Assembly: GCF_002899945.2 (NCBI RefSeq)
Contig: NZ_PPEG02000001.1
Span: forward strand, 248,001-312,000
Reading direction: 5' to 3'
Source: Chryseobacterium viscerum
Lineage (GTDB): Bacteria > Bacteroidota > Bacteroidia > Flavobacteriales > Weeksellaceae
DNA length: 64,000 nt
The notes below the pieces were generated by a model. The model saw nothing but the letters and a program-made list of their open reading frames with translations. It searched no databases and was not told the DNA's origin. Position numbers and translations under genes: made by a program. Position 1 is the stretch's first letter. The number at the start of each line of letters is the position of its first letter. Below are positions 37,714-44,337 of this stretch, one piece after another.

Positions 37714-37721
37714 CAAAGATA
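37714..37721 (-). promoter_or_regulatory. -7 box 4 nt before xrtF
   Basis: TATCTTTG on the minus strand, 4 nt before the ATG at 37709. The octamer matches the one at dnaB. Confidence 0.5.
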
Positions 37722-37931
37722 AAAATTAGACTGTAATATCCTGAATTTGAATCAAGAAAGTTAAAAACCAAGGATGATATACCATTATTACGGGATATAC
37801 AGTTGAAAATTTTCTTAAAAACAGGCAGTAAAACTAATATTCAACAATTCATTTTATATCATGATGATAACATTCTTTTCTTCATATATTCCACTTCTTT
37901 AAACTATAATTTCCAACTCATGTTAATTTAG

Positions 37932-37939
37932 TATATTTG
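37932..37939 (+). promoter_or_regulatory. -7 box of the AmgK-like gene
   Basis: TATATTTG, 10 nt before the ATG at 37950. It is the presumed promoter of the recycling cluster. The rest of 37722-37931 is AT-rich with no gene. Confidence 0.5.
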
Positions 37940-37949
37940 TTTCCATATT

Positions 37950-38975
37950 ATGACTTCTGAAAACGCAAAACGATTTTTTGAAAACCATTTGGGTAAAAAA
38001 TCTTCCGAATTCGTCACATTAGCTCAAAGCGGTTCTGCGAGGGTAAACTTCCTCGCCACTGTCACTTCTGAAAAATATATCATTACTTACAATGAAAATA
38101 TTCCGGAAAATGAAAGCTTTCTTTACTATTCCAAAATATTCTCAGAACTGAGCCTTAATACTCCTACCATTCTTGCTGTTTCTGAAGACAGAAAAATGTA
38201 TATCCAGGAGTTTTTGGGCCAAGATACCCTTTCAGAGGTGATCGCCAAGGAACAATTATCTCCCATCGTAAGATCTTTGGTAAAGCAGACATTAGAAAAG
38301 CTTTTCCGGATGCAGATACAAACTCAGGGGAAAATTGATTTTTCCAGAACGTTTGAATATGAAAGCTATGATGAACTTCCCGTGATTCATGATCTTTATT
38401 ATTTTAAAAACTTTGTAGCCGATGTCCTTGAGCTCGAATACAACAAGTCTACTCTTCTGAAAGAATTCAAAAAGATTGTAATACTCATTGAAAACATTGA
38501 ACCTAAAGGAATTATGATCCGTGATTTTCAGGCAAGAAATATCATGGTAGATGAAAAAAATGAAGTTTCTTTCATCGATTATCAGTCTGCAATGAAAGGA
38601 CCATTACTATATGATGTCATCTCTTTCCTTTTTCAGGCCAAAGCCAATTTCCCGGAAGATTTTAAACAGGAAATGCTGGATTTTTATATTCAGCAGTTTG
38701 AAAACCCTGAAACGAGAATCCAGTTGAGAAATGCCGTTATGCCTATTCAAATGATGAGATTTTTACAGGTTTTAGGAGCTTATGGGTTCAGAGGACTGAT
38801 TCAGAGGAAACAACACTTCATGACCAGTCTGGAGAAAGGAATTCAAAATATAACACAGTTTGCCGACTCCTGGGAGCAGATGAACAACTATCCAGAGCTG
38901 AAAAAAGTAATCCAACAGTTGACATCAGAGAGGACTAAACAAAAAATTGAGGAGATAATAAATTTAAACCATTAA
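37950..38975 (+). CDS. AmgK-like sugar kinase (aminoglycoside phosphotransferase fold)
   Basis: This is a 341-aa kinase of the APH fold. The catalytic loop is IMIRDFQARNIMVD near residues 188-201, and the metal-binding FIDYQSAMKGPLLYDVISFL follows, in place of HGD and IDxxD in other APH proteins. Length, motifs and the MurU-like gene downstream fit AmgK, which phosphorylates the anomeric position of MurNAc and GlcNAc in peptidoglycan recycling. An antibiotic-resistance role is less likely. The substrate is inferred from context. Confidence 0.82.
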   Translation: MTSENAKRFFENHLGKKSSEFVTLAQSGSARVNFLATVTSEKYIITYNENIPENESFLYYSKIFSELSLNTPTILAVSEDRKMYIQEFLGQDTLSEVIAKEQLSPIVRSLVKQTLEKLFRMQIQTQGKIDFSRTFEYESYDELPVIHDLYYFKNFVADVLELEYNKSTLLKEFKKIVILIENIEPKGIMIRDFQARNIMVDEKNEVSFIDYQSAMKGPLLYDVISFLFQAKANFPEDFKQEMLDFYIQQFENPETRIQLRNAVMPIQMMRFLQVLGAYGFRGLIQRKQHFMTSLEKGIQNITQFADSWEQMNNYPELKKVIQQLTSERTKQKIEEIINLNH

Positions 38976-38976
38976 G
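38963..38976 (+). repeat. left arm of a 14-bp inverted repeat around the GxxExxY gene
   Basis: TTTAAACCATTAAG is the exact reverse complement of 39459-39472. It overlaps the last codons and stop of the kinase gene. Confidence 0.75.
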
Positions 38977-39007
38977 AAAGCTTTAAGTTATTAAGAATAT
39001 TAAGGTT

Positions 39008-39412
39008 ATGACCAAAAAAGAAATTACTCAACTGTCATATGAAATTACAGGCTTTGCTATTAAAGTCCATAAGGCTCTTGGTCCTGGTCTACTGGAAAGT
39101 GTTTATGAAGAATGCTTAAAAATCGAACTTGTTAAAAATGGTTATGATGTTAAACAACAATTATATATTCCCATCAATTATGAAGGGATAGAGATTGAAA
39201 CAAAGCTTGTCGTAGACATCCTTGTCAATGATGCAATTATTATAGAGTTAAAAGCTGTGGAAAAAGTACTACCAATTCATGAAGCACAATTACTCACTTA
39301 CATGAAAGTTCTTAAAAAGCCGCAAGGCCTTCTTATTAACTTTTTCACGGATAATATTACAAAGTCAATGAAGCCTTTTATCAATGAATTTTTCAAGGAA
39401 CTTCCTGACTAA
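39008..39412 (+). CDS. GxxExxY protein
   Basis: This is a 134-aa protein of the GxxExxY family, named for the motif seen here in GPGLLESVYEEC. Its fold is thought to be PD-(D/E)XK nuclease-like, and LVVDILVNDAIIIELKAVE fits the D...ExK core. These genes are patchy and often multi-copy in Bacteroidetes; their function is unknown. It sits between the kinase and the RapZ-like gene, between perfect 14-bp inverted arms, and looks inserted. Confidence 0.9.
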   Translation: MTKKEITQLSYEITGFAIKVHKALGPGLLESVYEECLKIELVKNGYDVKQQLYIPINYEGIEIETKLVVDILVNDAIIIELKAVEKVLPIHEAQLLTYMKVLKKPQGLLINFFTDNITKSMKPFINEFFKELPD

Positions 39413-39458
39413 ATTTTGATTTATCAAAATCTTAACTTACCTTAAAAACTAAATGAAC

Positions 39459-39472
39459 CTTAATGGTTTAAA
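39459..39472 (+). repeat. right arm of the 14-bp inverted repeat
   Basis: CTTAATGGTTTAAA, the exact complement of 38963-38976. The two arms enclose 482 nt holding only the GxxExxY gene. Confidence 0.75.
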
Positions 39473-39488
39473 ATAAAAAAATATAGAA

Positions 39489-39896
39489 ATGCTAAACATC
39501 GAGATACACAGTTTTTCATACAAGAAAGGAGGAATTCCTAAAGACAATTCAGGAAACGGCGGAGGCTTCGCTTTTGACTGCCGTGGAATTTTAAATCCCG
39601 GAAGAATTGAAGAATATAAAATCCAGACCGGAAACGATATAGGAGTTCAGGAATATCTGGAAACAAAAACGCAAATGCCAACGTTTTTAGAATTGGTAAA
39701 ATCTCTTGTTTCTATTAATATTGACGATTATCTTGAAAGAGGCTTTGAACACCTGCAGATCAATTTCGGATGCACAGGAGGACAGCACAGATCGGTATAT
39801 TCAGCAATAAAAATCGCAGAATTTATCAGAGAAAAATATCCTGAAGGAACTGAGATCACCCTTCATCATGATGAACAACCACAACTGAATAAATAA
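39489..39896 (+). CDS. RapZ C-terminal-domain protein
   Basis: This is a 135-aa protein equivalent to the C-terminal half of RapZ/YvcJ, without the P-loop kinase half. FDCRGILNPGR and the hallmark GCTGGQHRSVYSAIKIAEF are present. In E. coli this domain binds glucosamine-6-phosphate and controls amino-sugar synthesis through small RNAs. Here it sits between an AmgK-like kinase and a MurU-like enzyme. A role in sensing or handling amino sugars is plausible but inferred. Confidence 0.88.
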   Translation: MLNIEIHSFSYKKGGIPKDNSGNGGGFAFDCRGILNPGRIEEYKIQTGNDIGVQEYLETKTQMPTFLELVKSLVSINIDDYLERGFEHLQINFGCTGGQHRSVYSAIKIAEFIREKYPEGTEITLHHDEQPQLNK

Positions 39897-39989
39897 ATGA
39901 TAAGTGATCATTGATAAATGATTTAATTATCATTTATTTATGATACAAAATATTATCATTCATCAATTACCATTTATCAATTATAAAAA
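39897..39989. repeat. AT-rich spacer with degenerate short repeats
   Basis: The 93-nt gap is made of variants of GATAAATGAT and ATCATTTAT in both orientations (TGATAAATGAT, TATCATTTAT, ATTACCATTTATCAATTAT). It can fold into AT hairpins. Similar strings are common between flavobacterial genes. No gene is visible. Confidence 0.5.
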
Positions 39990-40703
39990 ATGAAAGCTCT
40001 AATTTTCGCAGCAGGGAAAGGTACCAGGCTTAAACCGTTTACAGATCATCATCCGAAAGCATTAGCAAAGGTGAATGGTATTCCACTTCTTGAAAGAAAT
40101 ATCAATTACCTGAAAAGTTTTGGAATCACAGATTTTGTGATCAACATTCATCATTTTGGGAACCAGATTGTTGATTTCTTAAATAAAAACAATAATTTCG
40201 GATGTAAGATTGAGATTTCTGATGAAACCAATGAACTTCTTGAAACAGGCGGCGGCTTGATTTTTGCAAGAAAATTTCTTGATCATGGAGAAGATTTTTT
40301 AATCATGAATTCTGATATTCTAACCGAGCTGAACATCAATGCATTGGTAGAATACCACAAAAAGATAAAAGATTTTGCTACTTTAGCGGTTTCGGACAGA
40401 GAAAGTTCGAGAAAACTCCTTTTCAACGATGATATGGTTTTAAGAGGCTGGCTGAATGTACAATCAGGAGAACAGAGACTGGCAGAATTCAACAAAGGTT
40501 TTAAAGCTCTTGCTTTCAGTGGAATTCATTGTATCAATCCTATCATCTTTGAAAAAATAAAAAGAACAGGCAAATTTTCTGTTATGGAAGAATATCTGGA
40601 TCTGATGCAAACCGAGCATATACACGGCTTTGTACATGACAGCATCCTTATCGATGTCGGAAGACCGGCATCCGTAACAGAAGCCGAAAAACATTTTAAA
40701 TAA
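39990..40703 (+). CDS. MurU-like sugar-1-phosphate nucleotidyltransferase
   Basis: This is a 237-aa nucleotidyltransferase. The N-terminal MKALIFAAGKGTRLKPFTDHHPKALA is the NTP-binding signature. ELLETGGGLIFARKFL and FLIMNSDILTEL match MurU (MurNAc-1-phosphate uridylyltransferase) better than RmlA or HddC. With the AmgK-like kinase it would convert recycled MurNAc to UDP-MurNAc, bypassing de novo synthesis. Pairing rather than biochemistry supports the substrate. The LOG gene starts 9 nt after it. Confidence 0.85.
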   Translation: MKALIFAAGKGTRLKPFTDHHPKALAKVNGIPLLERNINYLKSFGITDFVINIHHFGNQIVDFLNKNNNFGCKIEISDETNELLETGGGLIFARKFLDHGEDFLIMNSDILTELNINALVEYHKKIKDFATLAVSDRESSRKLLFNDDMVLRGWLNVQSGEQRLAEFNKGFKALAFSGIHCINPIIFEKIKRTGKFSVMEEYLDLMQTEHIHGFVHDSILIDVGRPASVTEAEKHFK

Positions 40704-40712
40704 AATTTTGCA

Positions 40713-41465
40713 ATGGAAATTGATGGAACCAGGGATGAAAGTTTAGTAAATCCAGAACTTGACATCAACGAAACAAAACTGCATAATAGCTTCAGACAAA
40801 AAACCTGGGACGAAACCATCGCTAAAGACAGCTGGATGGTTTTCAAGGTGATGGCTGAATTTGTAGATGGCTATGAAAAACTGGCCAAAATTGGCCCATG
40901 TGTTTCTATATTTGGTTCAGCACGACTGAAGCCGGAGAACAAATACTATGAAATGGCTGTAGATATTGCTGAAAAGATCACCAAATTAGGTTTCGGAATC
41001 ATCACCGGAGGCGGTCCGGGAGTGATGGAAGCTGGAAATAAAGGAGCATTCAATGGTAAAGGGAGATCTATCGGACTTAATATTGACCTTCCTTTTGAAC
41101 AGCATTTTAATCCTTACATCAATAAATCCTATTCTATGAATTTTGATTACTTTTTCGTAAGAAAAGTAATGTTTGTAAAATATTCTCAGGGATTCGTGGT
41201 CATGCCGGGAGGTTTCGGGACATTGGATGAGCTGACTGAAGCGATGACCCTGATCCAGACCAACAAAATAGGAAAATTTCCTATCGTTTTGGTAGGAAGT
41301 GAATTCTGGGGAGGATTATTAGATTGGTTCAAGGCAACGCTCTTAAAAGAAGGGATGATTGCTGAAGATGATTTGGATCTTTATCGTGTGGTAGACACTG
41401 CTGATGAGGCTGTAGCACATATTAAAGCTTTTTATGATAAGTATTCTGTGAATGTAAATTTTTAA
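40713..41465 (+). CDS. LOG family (TIGR00730) protein
   Basis: This is a 250-aa Rossmann-fold protein with the LOG signature: GIITGGGPGVMEAGNKGAF and PGGFGTLDELTEAMTL near residue 165. LOG proteins are phosphoribohydrolases acting on nucleoside 5'-monophosphates. Older lysine-decarboxylase labels are wrong. It is the last gene of the cluster that begins at 37950. Its link to wall recycling is not established. Confidence 0.92.
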   Translation: MEIDGTRDESLVNPELDINETKLHNSFRQKTWDETIAKDSWMVFKVMAEFVDGYEKLAKIGPCVSIFGSARLKPENKYYEMAVDIAEKITKLGFGIITGGGPGVMEAGNKGAFNGKGRSIGLNIDLPFEQHFNPYINKSYSMNFDYFFVRKVMFVKYSQGFVVMPGGFGTLDELTEAMTLIQTNKIGKFPIVLVGSEFWGGLLDWFKATLLKEGMIAEDDLDLYRVVDTADEAVAHIKAFYDKYSVNVNF

Positions 41466-41523
41466 TTGGCATATTATTTGTGACTTATAACTAACAAGTA
41501 TGATTGTAAATCTATTAATTAAG

Positions 41524-41994
41524 ATGAAAAAACTTTTATATATATCAGGTATTTTAACATTTTTTGTGTTAACGAGTTTTATGTATGTAGACTTTTTCTC
41601 TTCAATGACCAAAGTTGACTATATTGATGGAAGCAAAACATTGAAGTTTACCACAAAAATGAATACAAGCCATATCTCTGATGCTATTAAAATTAACCCT
41701 AGTACGGCAGGATTTGAAGCAGAGGTAAAAAAATATGTGAACAATAATTTTGATGTATTTGTCAATGGGTCTCCTAAAACGATTACCTTCACAGGAAGTC
41801 AGGTCAGTGGAGAAACTGTATGGGTGTATTTTGAAACCGGAGGCGTTTCGGATATCAACACCTTAAAGATTAAAAATACGATCCTTTTGAGCGCTTTTCC
41901 TAAGCAGATCAACCTGGTGAACATTGCCTATAAAGGCAGCCAGAAAACAATGAATTTTCAAAGAGGAAAAGAAGTGAACGAGGTTTCTTTTTAA
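41524..41994 (+). CDS. exported protein, DUF6702-like
   Basis: This is a 156-aa protein. The frame opens at 41500, but the ATG at 41524 (MKKLLYISGILTFFVLTSF) gives a usual signal or anchor segment. The body has a beta-sandwich look: SSMTKVDYIDGSKTLKFTTKM, then VFVNGSPKTITFTG and GETVWVYFET. This pattern resembles DUF6702, a flavobacterial family of unknown function; I rank that as likely, not certain. Confidence 0.7.
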   Translation: MKKLLYISGILTFFVLTSFMYVDFFSSMTKVDYIDGSKTLKFTTKMNTSHISDAIKINPSTAGFEAEVKKYVNNNFDVFVNGSPKTITFTGSQVSGETVWVYFETGGVSDINTLKIKNTILLSAFPKQINLVNIAYKGSQKTMNFQRGKEVNEVSF

Positions 41995-42026
41995 ACGTGA
42001 ATTAGATTTAACCATTATAAAATGGG

Positions 42027-42063
42027 TACCCTGGAAAGTTGAACTTTTCAGGGTATTTTTTTT
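42027..42063 (+). terminator. terminator of the DUF6702-like gene
   Basis: The stem TACCCTG...AACTTTTCAGGGTA is followed by nine T. The 200-nt gap up to 42271 shows no clear promoter; it has a short dyad ATACG / CGTAT near 42187. Confidence 0.8.
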
Positions 42064-42271
42064 GCATTCCAAAAAAATCACATCCAAAAGGTAAGTTAAG
42101 TACAAATACCTAATCTCAAATTTCAGCATTTCCACTCTAATATTTTCATTTTCAGCAATGTACATTTGTATTGTAATTACAACCAAATACGTGAAGCCGT
42201 ATCACTTTAATAACGGGGCGAAATCTGAAAAGCCAAATGAGTAAGAAAACACCAAACTAAAACTAAGTATC

Positions 42272-42823
42272 ATGGAAGACATAGAACTTAAATCATCCAG
42301 CCAGGCAATAGATGTCCTGATTGTAATAGACACGGATTATGTACGAGCAAATTATAAAAATCCTAGTACAGATCCTAATAAACCTGTAGGAATTGATCAT
42401 AACAGCCAGCATATGATCGTTTCGAATGCCAACGCTATTTCCGGGCAGGGTTCAGCTGATCTGAACTTCAGCGCAAGAGCCGGAGATACGGTTTCTTTCA
42501 GAGGAACTTCAATCTATCAGAATTCGGATGACGCAGTTATTATTTATAATATTAAATACTGGTCTGGAGATCAGGTTTTTAATAATTTCGTATACAATTC
42601 TGTTAGAAGAAAGCAAGCTGCTGTACCGGATGTAAATTCCTTAAACGGCCTCCCTGCCACCTCTGCAGATATCACTTTCGCCAGTATCGACTCTAAGGTA
42701 AGATCAACAGGGAAAGAGAACTTCTATGTACAGTTCGGACTTTATATTTTAGATCCAAATGACAGTAACAAACAGATTCTGTACGGTTACTTTTACTGGG
42801 ATCCAACAATTACAGTTAAATAA
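42272..42823 (+). CDS. PixA/AidA inclusion-body family protein
   Basis: This is a 183-aa protein with no signal peptide. AIDVLIVIDTDYVRANYKNPSTDPNKP followed by HMIV is the hallmark of the AidA/PixA family, named from Photorhabdus/Xenorhabdus inclusion-body protein PixA and a Burkholderia/Ralstonia quorum-controlled protein. DLNFSARAGDTVSFRGTS and YFYWDP fit the rest. The biochemical role of the family is unclear. It is a single gene with a strong terminator. Confidence 0.88.
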   Translation: MEDIELKSSSQAIDVLIVIDTDYVRANYKNPSTDPNKPVGIDHNSQHMIVSNANAISGQGSADLNFSARAGDTVSFRGTSIYQNSDDAVIIYNIKYWSGDQVFNNFVYNSVRRKQAAVPDVNSLNGLPATSADITFASIDSKVRSTGKENFYVQFGLYILDPNDSNKQILYGYFYWDPTITVK

Positions 42824-42831
42824 AAGAAAAT

Positions 42832-42866
42832 AAAAAAAAACCACTGCCGGTGCAGTGGTTTTTTAT
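42832..42866. terminator. bidirectional terminator
   Basis: AAAACCACTGC / GCAGTGGTTTT with a CGGT loop, A run on the left and T run on the right. It can end both the PixA-like gene and the DUF5689 gene. Confidence 0.9.
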
Positions 42867-42904
42867 TTATAAAATATATTAGAAAGATATTCTATCCTAA
42901 TGTA

Positions 42905-44311
42905 TTATTCAATTTTGATGTTGTCAATCTGAAGATCGTAATTTCCACTTGTTCCGGTTTTGATAGCGAACATATCTTTTCCAGCTGTTGTGTTAATATC
43001 TGCAATACCTGTAAGAGTAAGCTCAACTAATCTCCACTGACCGTTTGTATTGATAGATCCTGTGTAAGAGTTAGCACTTTCTACTCCTAAAGTAGCACCA
43101 GTAGAGAATGTACCTAAGTTAAATACATAGAAACCTCCACCCGCTTTATACACGTTGAAAGAAAGTGTTTTTCCTGTTGCAGTACCTTTGATATACATAG
43201 TGATTCTCTTCGGAGTAGCAGGGATTCCTGTAGTAGCGATAGATGTAAATACATAATCGTTAGCTGTAGGTGTTCCTTTGATCTGAAGTGAGTTTGTATT
43301 GTTGTATCCTAACCCAACACCTTGAGTTGCATAAGGCTTAAGTCCGAAAGTGTTTACACTGGTTAAGAACGTTGCCCAGTTTTCAAAATCAGATCCTGCG
43401 AAAAGATTTACAGCACTTGCAGAAGGAGCTTCCGGCTCACCTGGGTTGAATCTGTCGTTAGGGAAGTTCATATCATCAAGAGTTCTGATATAAGCCTGCT
43501 CTGTATAAGTTGTCGTGTTGCTTGTACCTGTATAACGGCTTAAAAGAAGAACGATATCACCACTTTTTGCATATTTAGGAGAGATCGGAGACTTCGCAAA
43601 TGTTGCATAGTTGCTGAAACGAAGGTCTAATCTACCTGCTTTTTTATCTGTAATATAACGGTCACCTGTAGCTGATTCGTCAGCAAAAGTTTTTGTCAAT
43701 TCAGGATCTTCATACTGAACATTCTTAATTTTTACAAGCTGGTTGATGTGAGCCCCATTTTTAAGAGCATCAGCGATAGAGTTGAATTCTAATGGTTTGA
43801 TTGCAGTGACTACAGCCTTTTGTCCATCACAAACTCTTGCCATGTAATTTGAAACCTTATTTGGGTTGATTCTACCGATAGGATAGTTAGGGTCAAAAGA
43901 ACCTACTTTAATATTCCCGTTAACACCCTGAACGATCAATCCTTTTAGGTTGATTCTAACTAAAGATCCAGTTGGGAAATCAAGATATTGGTTTCCTCCA
44001 TCGATATCAATTTCGATACCTTGTGTTGGGTTTTCAGGCTTATCCTGAAGGAACATCATTTTGTAGATGTTTCCAGACTCATCACTTGAAGATACGTACG
44101 CTTCAACGATGTAATCTTCCTTAATGATATCAGCTTCAAGCGGTTTTACTTTTGCAATGGTAGCAAGGTCTGATAATTTATGATTAGCTGCTGCAAATTT
44201 GTTGGTACATTTGATTTCCGGCACATCATAATCATCGGTTTTTACACAAGACGAGAACGCCAGCATTGAAATGGCAGTAAAGATCGCCGCTTTAAAATAT
44301 ATATTTTTCAT
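42905..44311 (-). CDS. DUF5689 lipoprotein
   Basis: This is a 468-aa lipoprotein with a signal ending LAFSSC. Residues ~40-285 match DUF5689, an OB-fold-like domain of Bacteroidetes (EDYIVEAYVSSSDESGNIYKMMFLQD, GSLVRINLKGLIV). The final ~150 residues form a separate jelly-roll module (NLFAGSDFENWATFLTSV ... GNYDLQIDNIKIE) like carbohydrate-binding or choice-of-anchor domains. It starts 26 nt after the receptor stop, so it is likely the surface partner of that receptor, in the position SusD occupies in glycan systems. Confidence 0.85.
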   Translation of the reverse strand: MKNIYFKAAIFTAISMLAFSSCVKTDDYDVPEIKCTNKFAAANHKLSDLATIAKVKPLEADIIKEDYIVEAYVSSSDESGNIYKMMFLQDKPENPTQGIEIDIDGGNQYLDFPTGSLVRINLKGLIVQGVNGNIKVGSFDPNYPIGRINPNKVSNYMARVCDGQKAVVTAIKPLEFNSIADALKNGAHINQLVKIKNVQYEDPELTKTFADESATGDRYITDKKAGRLDLRFSNYATFAKSPISPKYAKSGDIVLLLSRYTGTSNTTTYTEQAYIRTLDDMNFPNDRFNPGEPEAPSASAVNLFAGSDFENWATFLTSVNTFGLKPYATQGVGLGYNNTNSLQIKGTPTANDYVFTSIATTGIPATPKRITMYIKGTATGKTLSFNVYKAGGGFYVFNLGTFSTGATLGVESANSYTGSINTNGQWRLVELTLTGIADINTTAGKDMFAIKTGTSGNYDLQIDNIKIE

Positions 44312-44337
44312 TGTTTTCGATTTTTAATTTAAATTTT

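Noticed and set aside
37950..38975. Aminoglycoside resistance gene
   Set aside because: The fold is shared, but the catalytic motifs and the MurU-like and RapZ-like neighbours favour sugar recycling.
39897..39989. CRISPR-like array
   Set aside because: The repeats are short, degenerate and lack unique spacers of constant length.
40713..41465. Lysine decarboxylase
   Set aside because: The PGGxGTxxE motif marks the LOG family; the decarboxylase label is a known misannotation.
42187..42220. Copy of the 32-bp operator upstream of the PixA-like gene
   Set aside because: It has a TACG/CGTA dyad, but the rest does not match the three copies.
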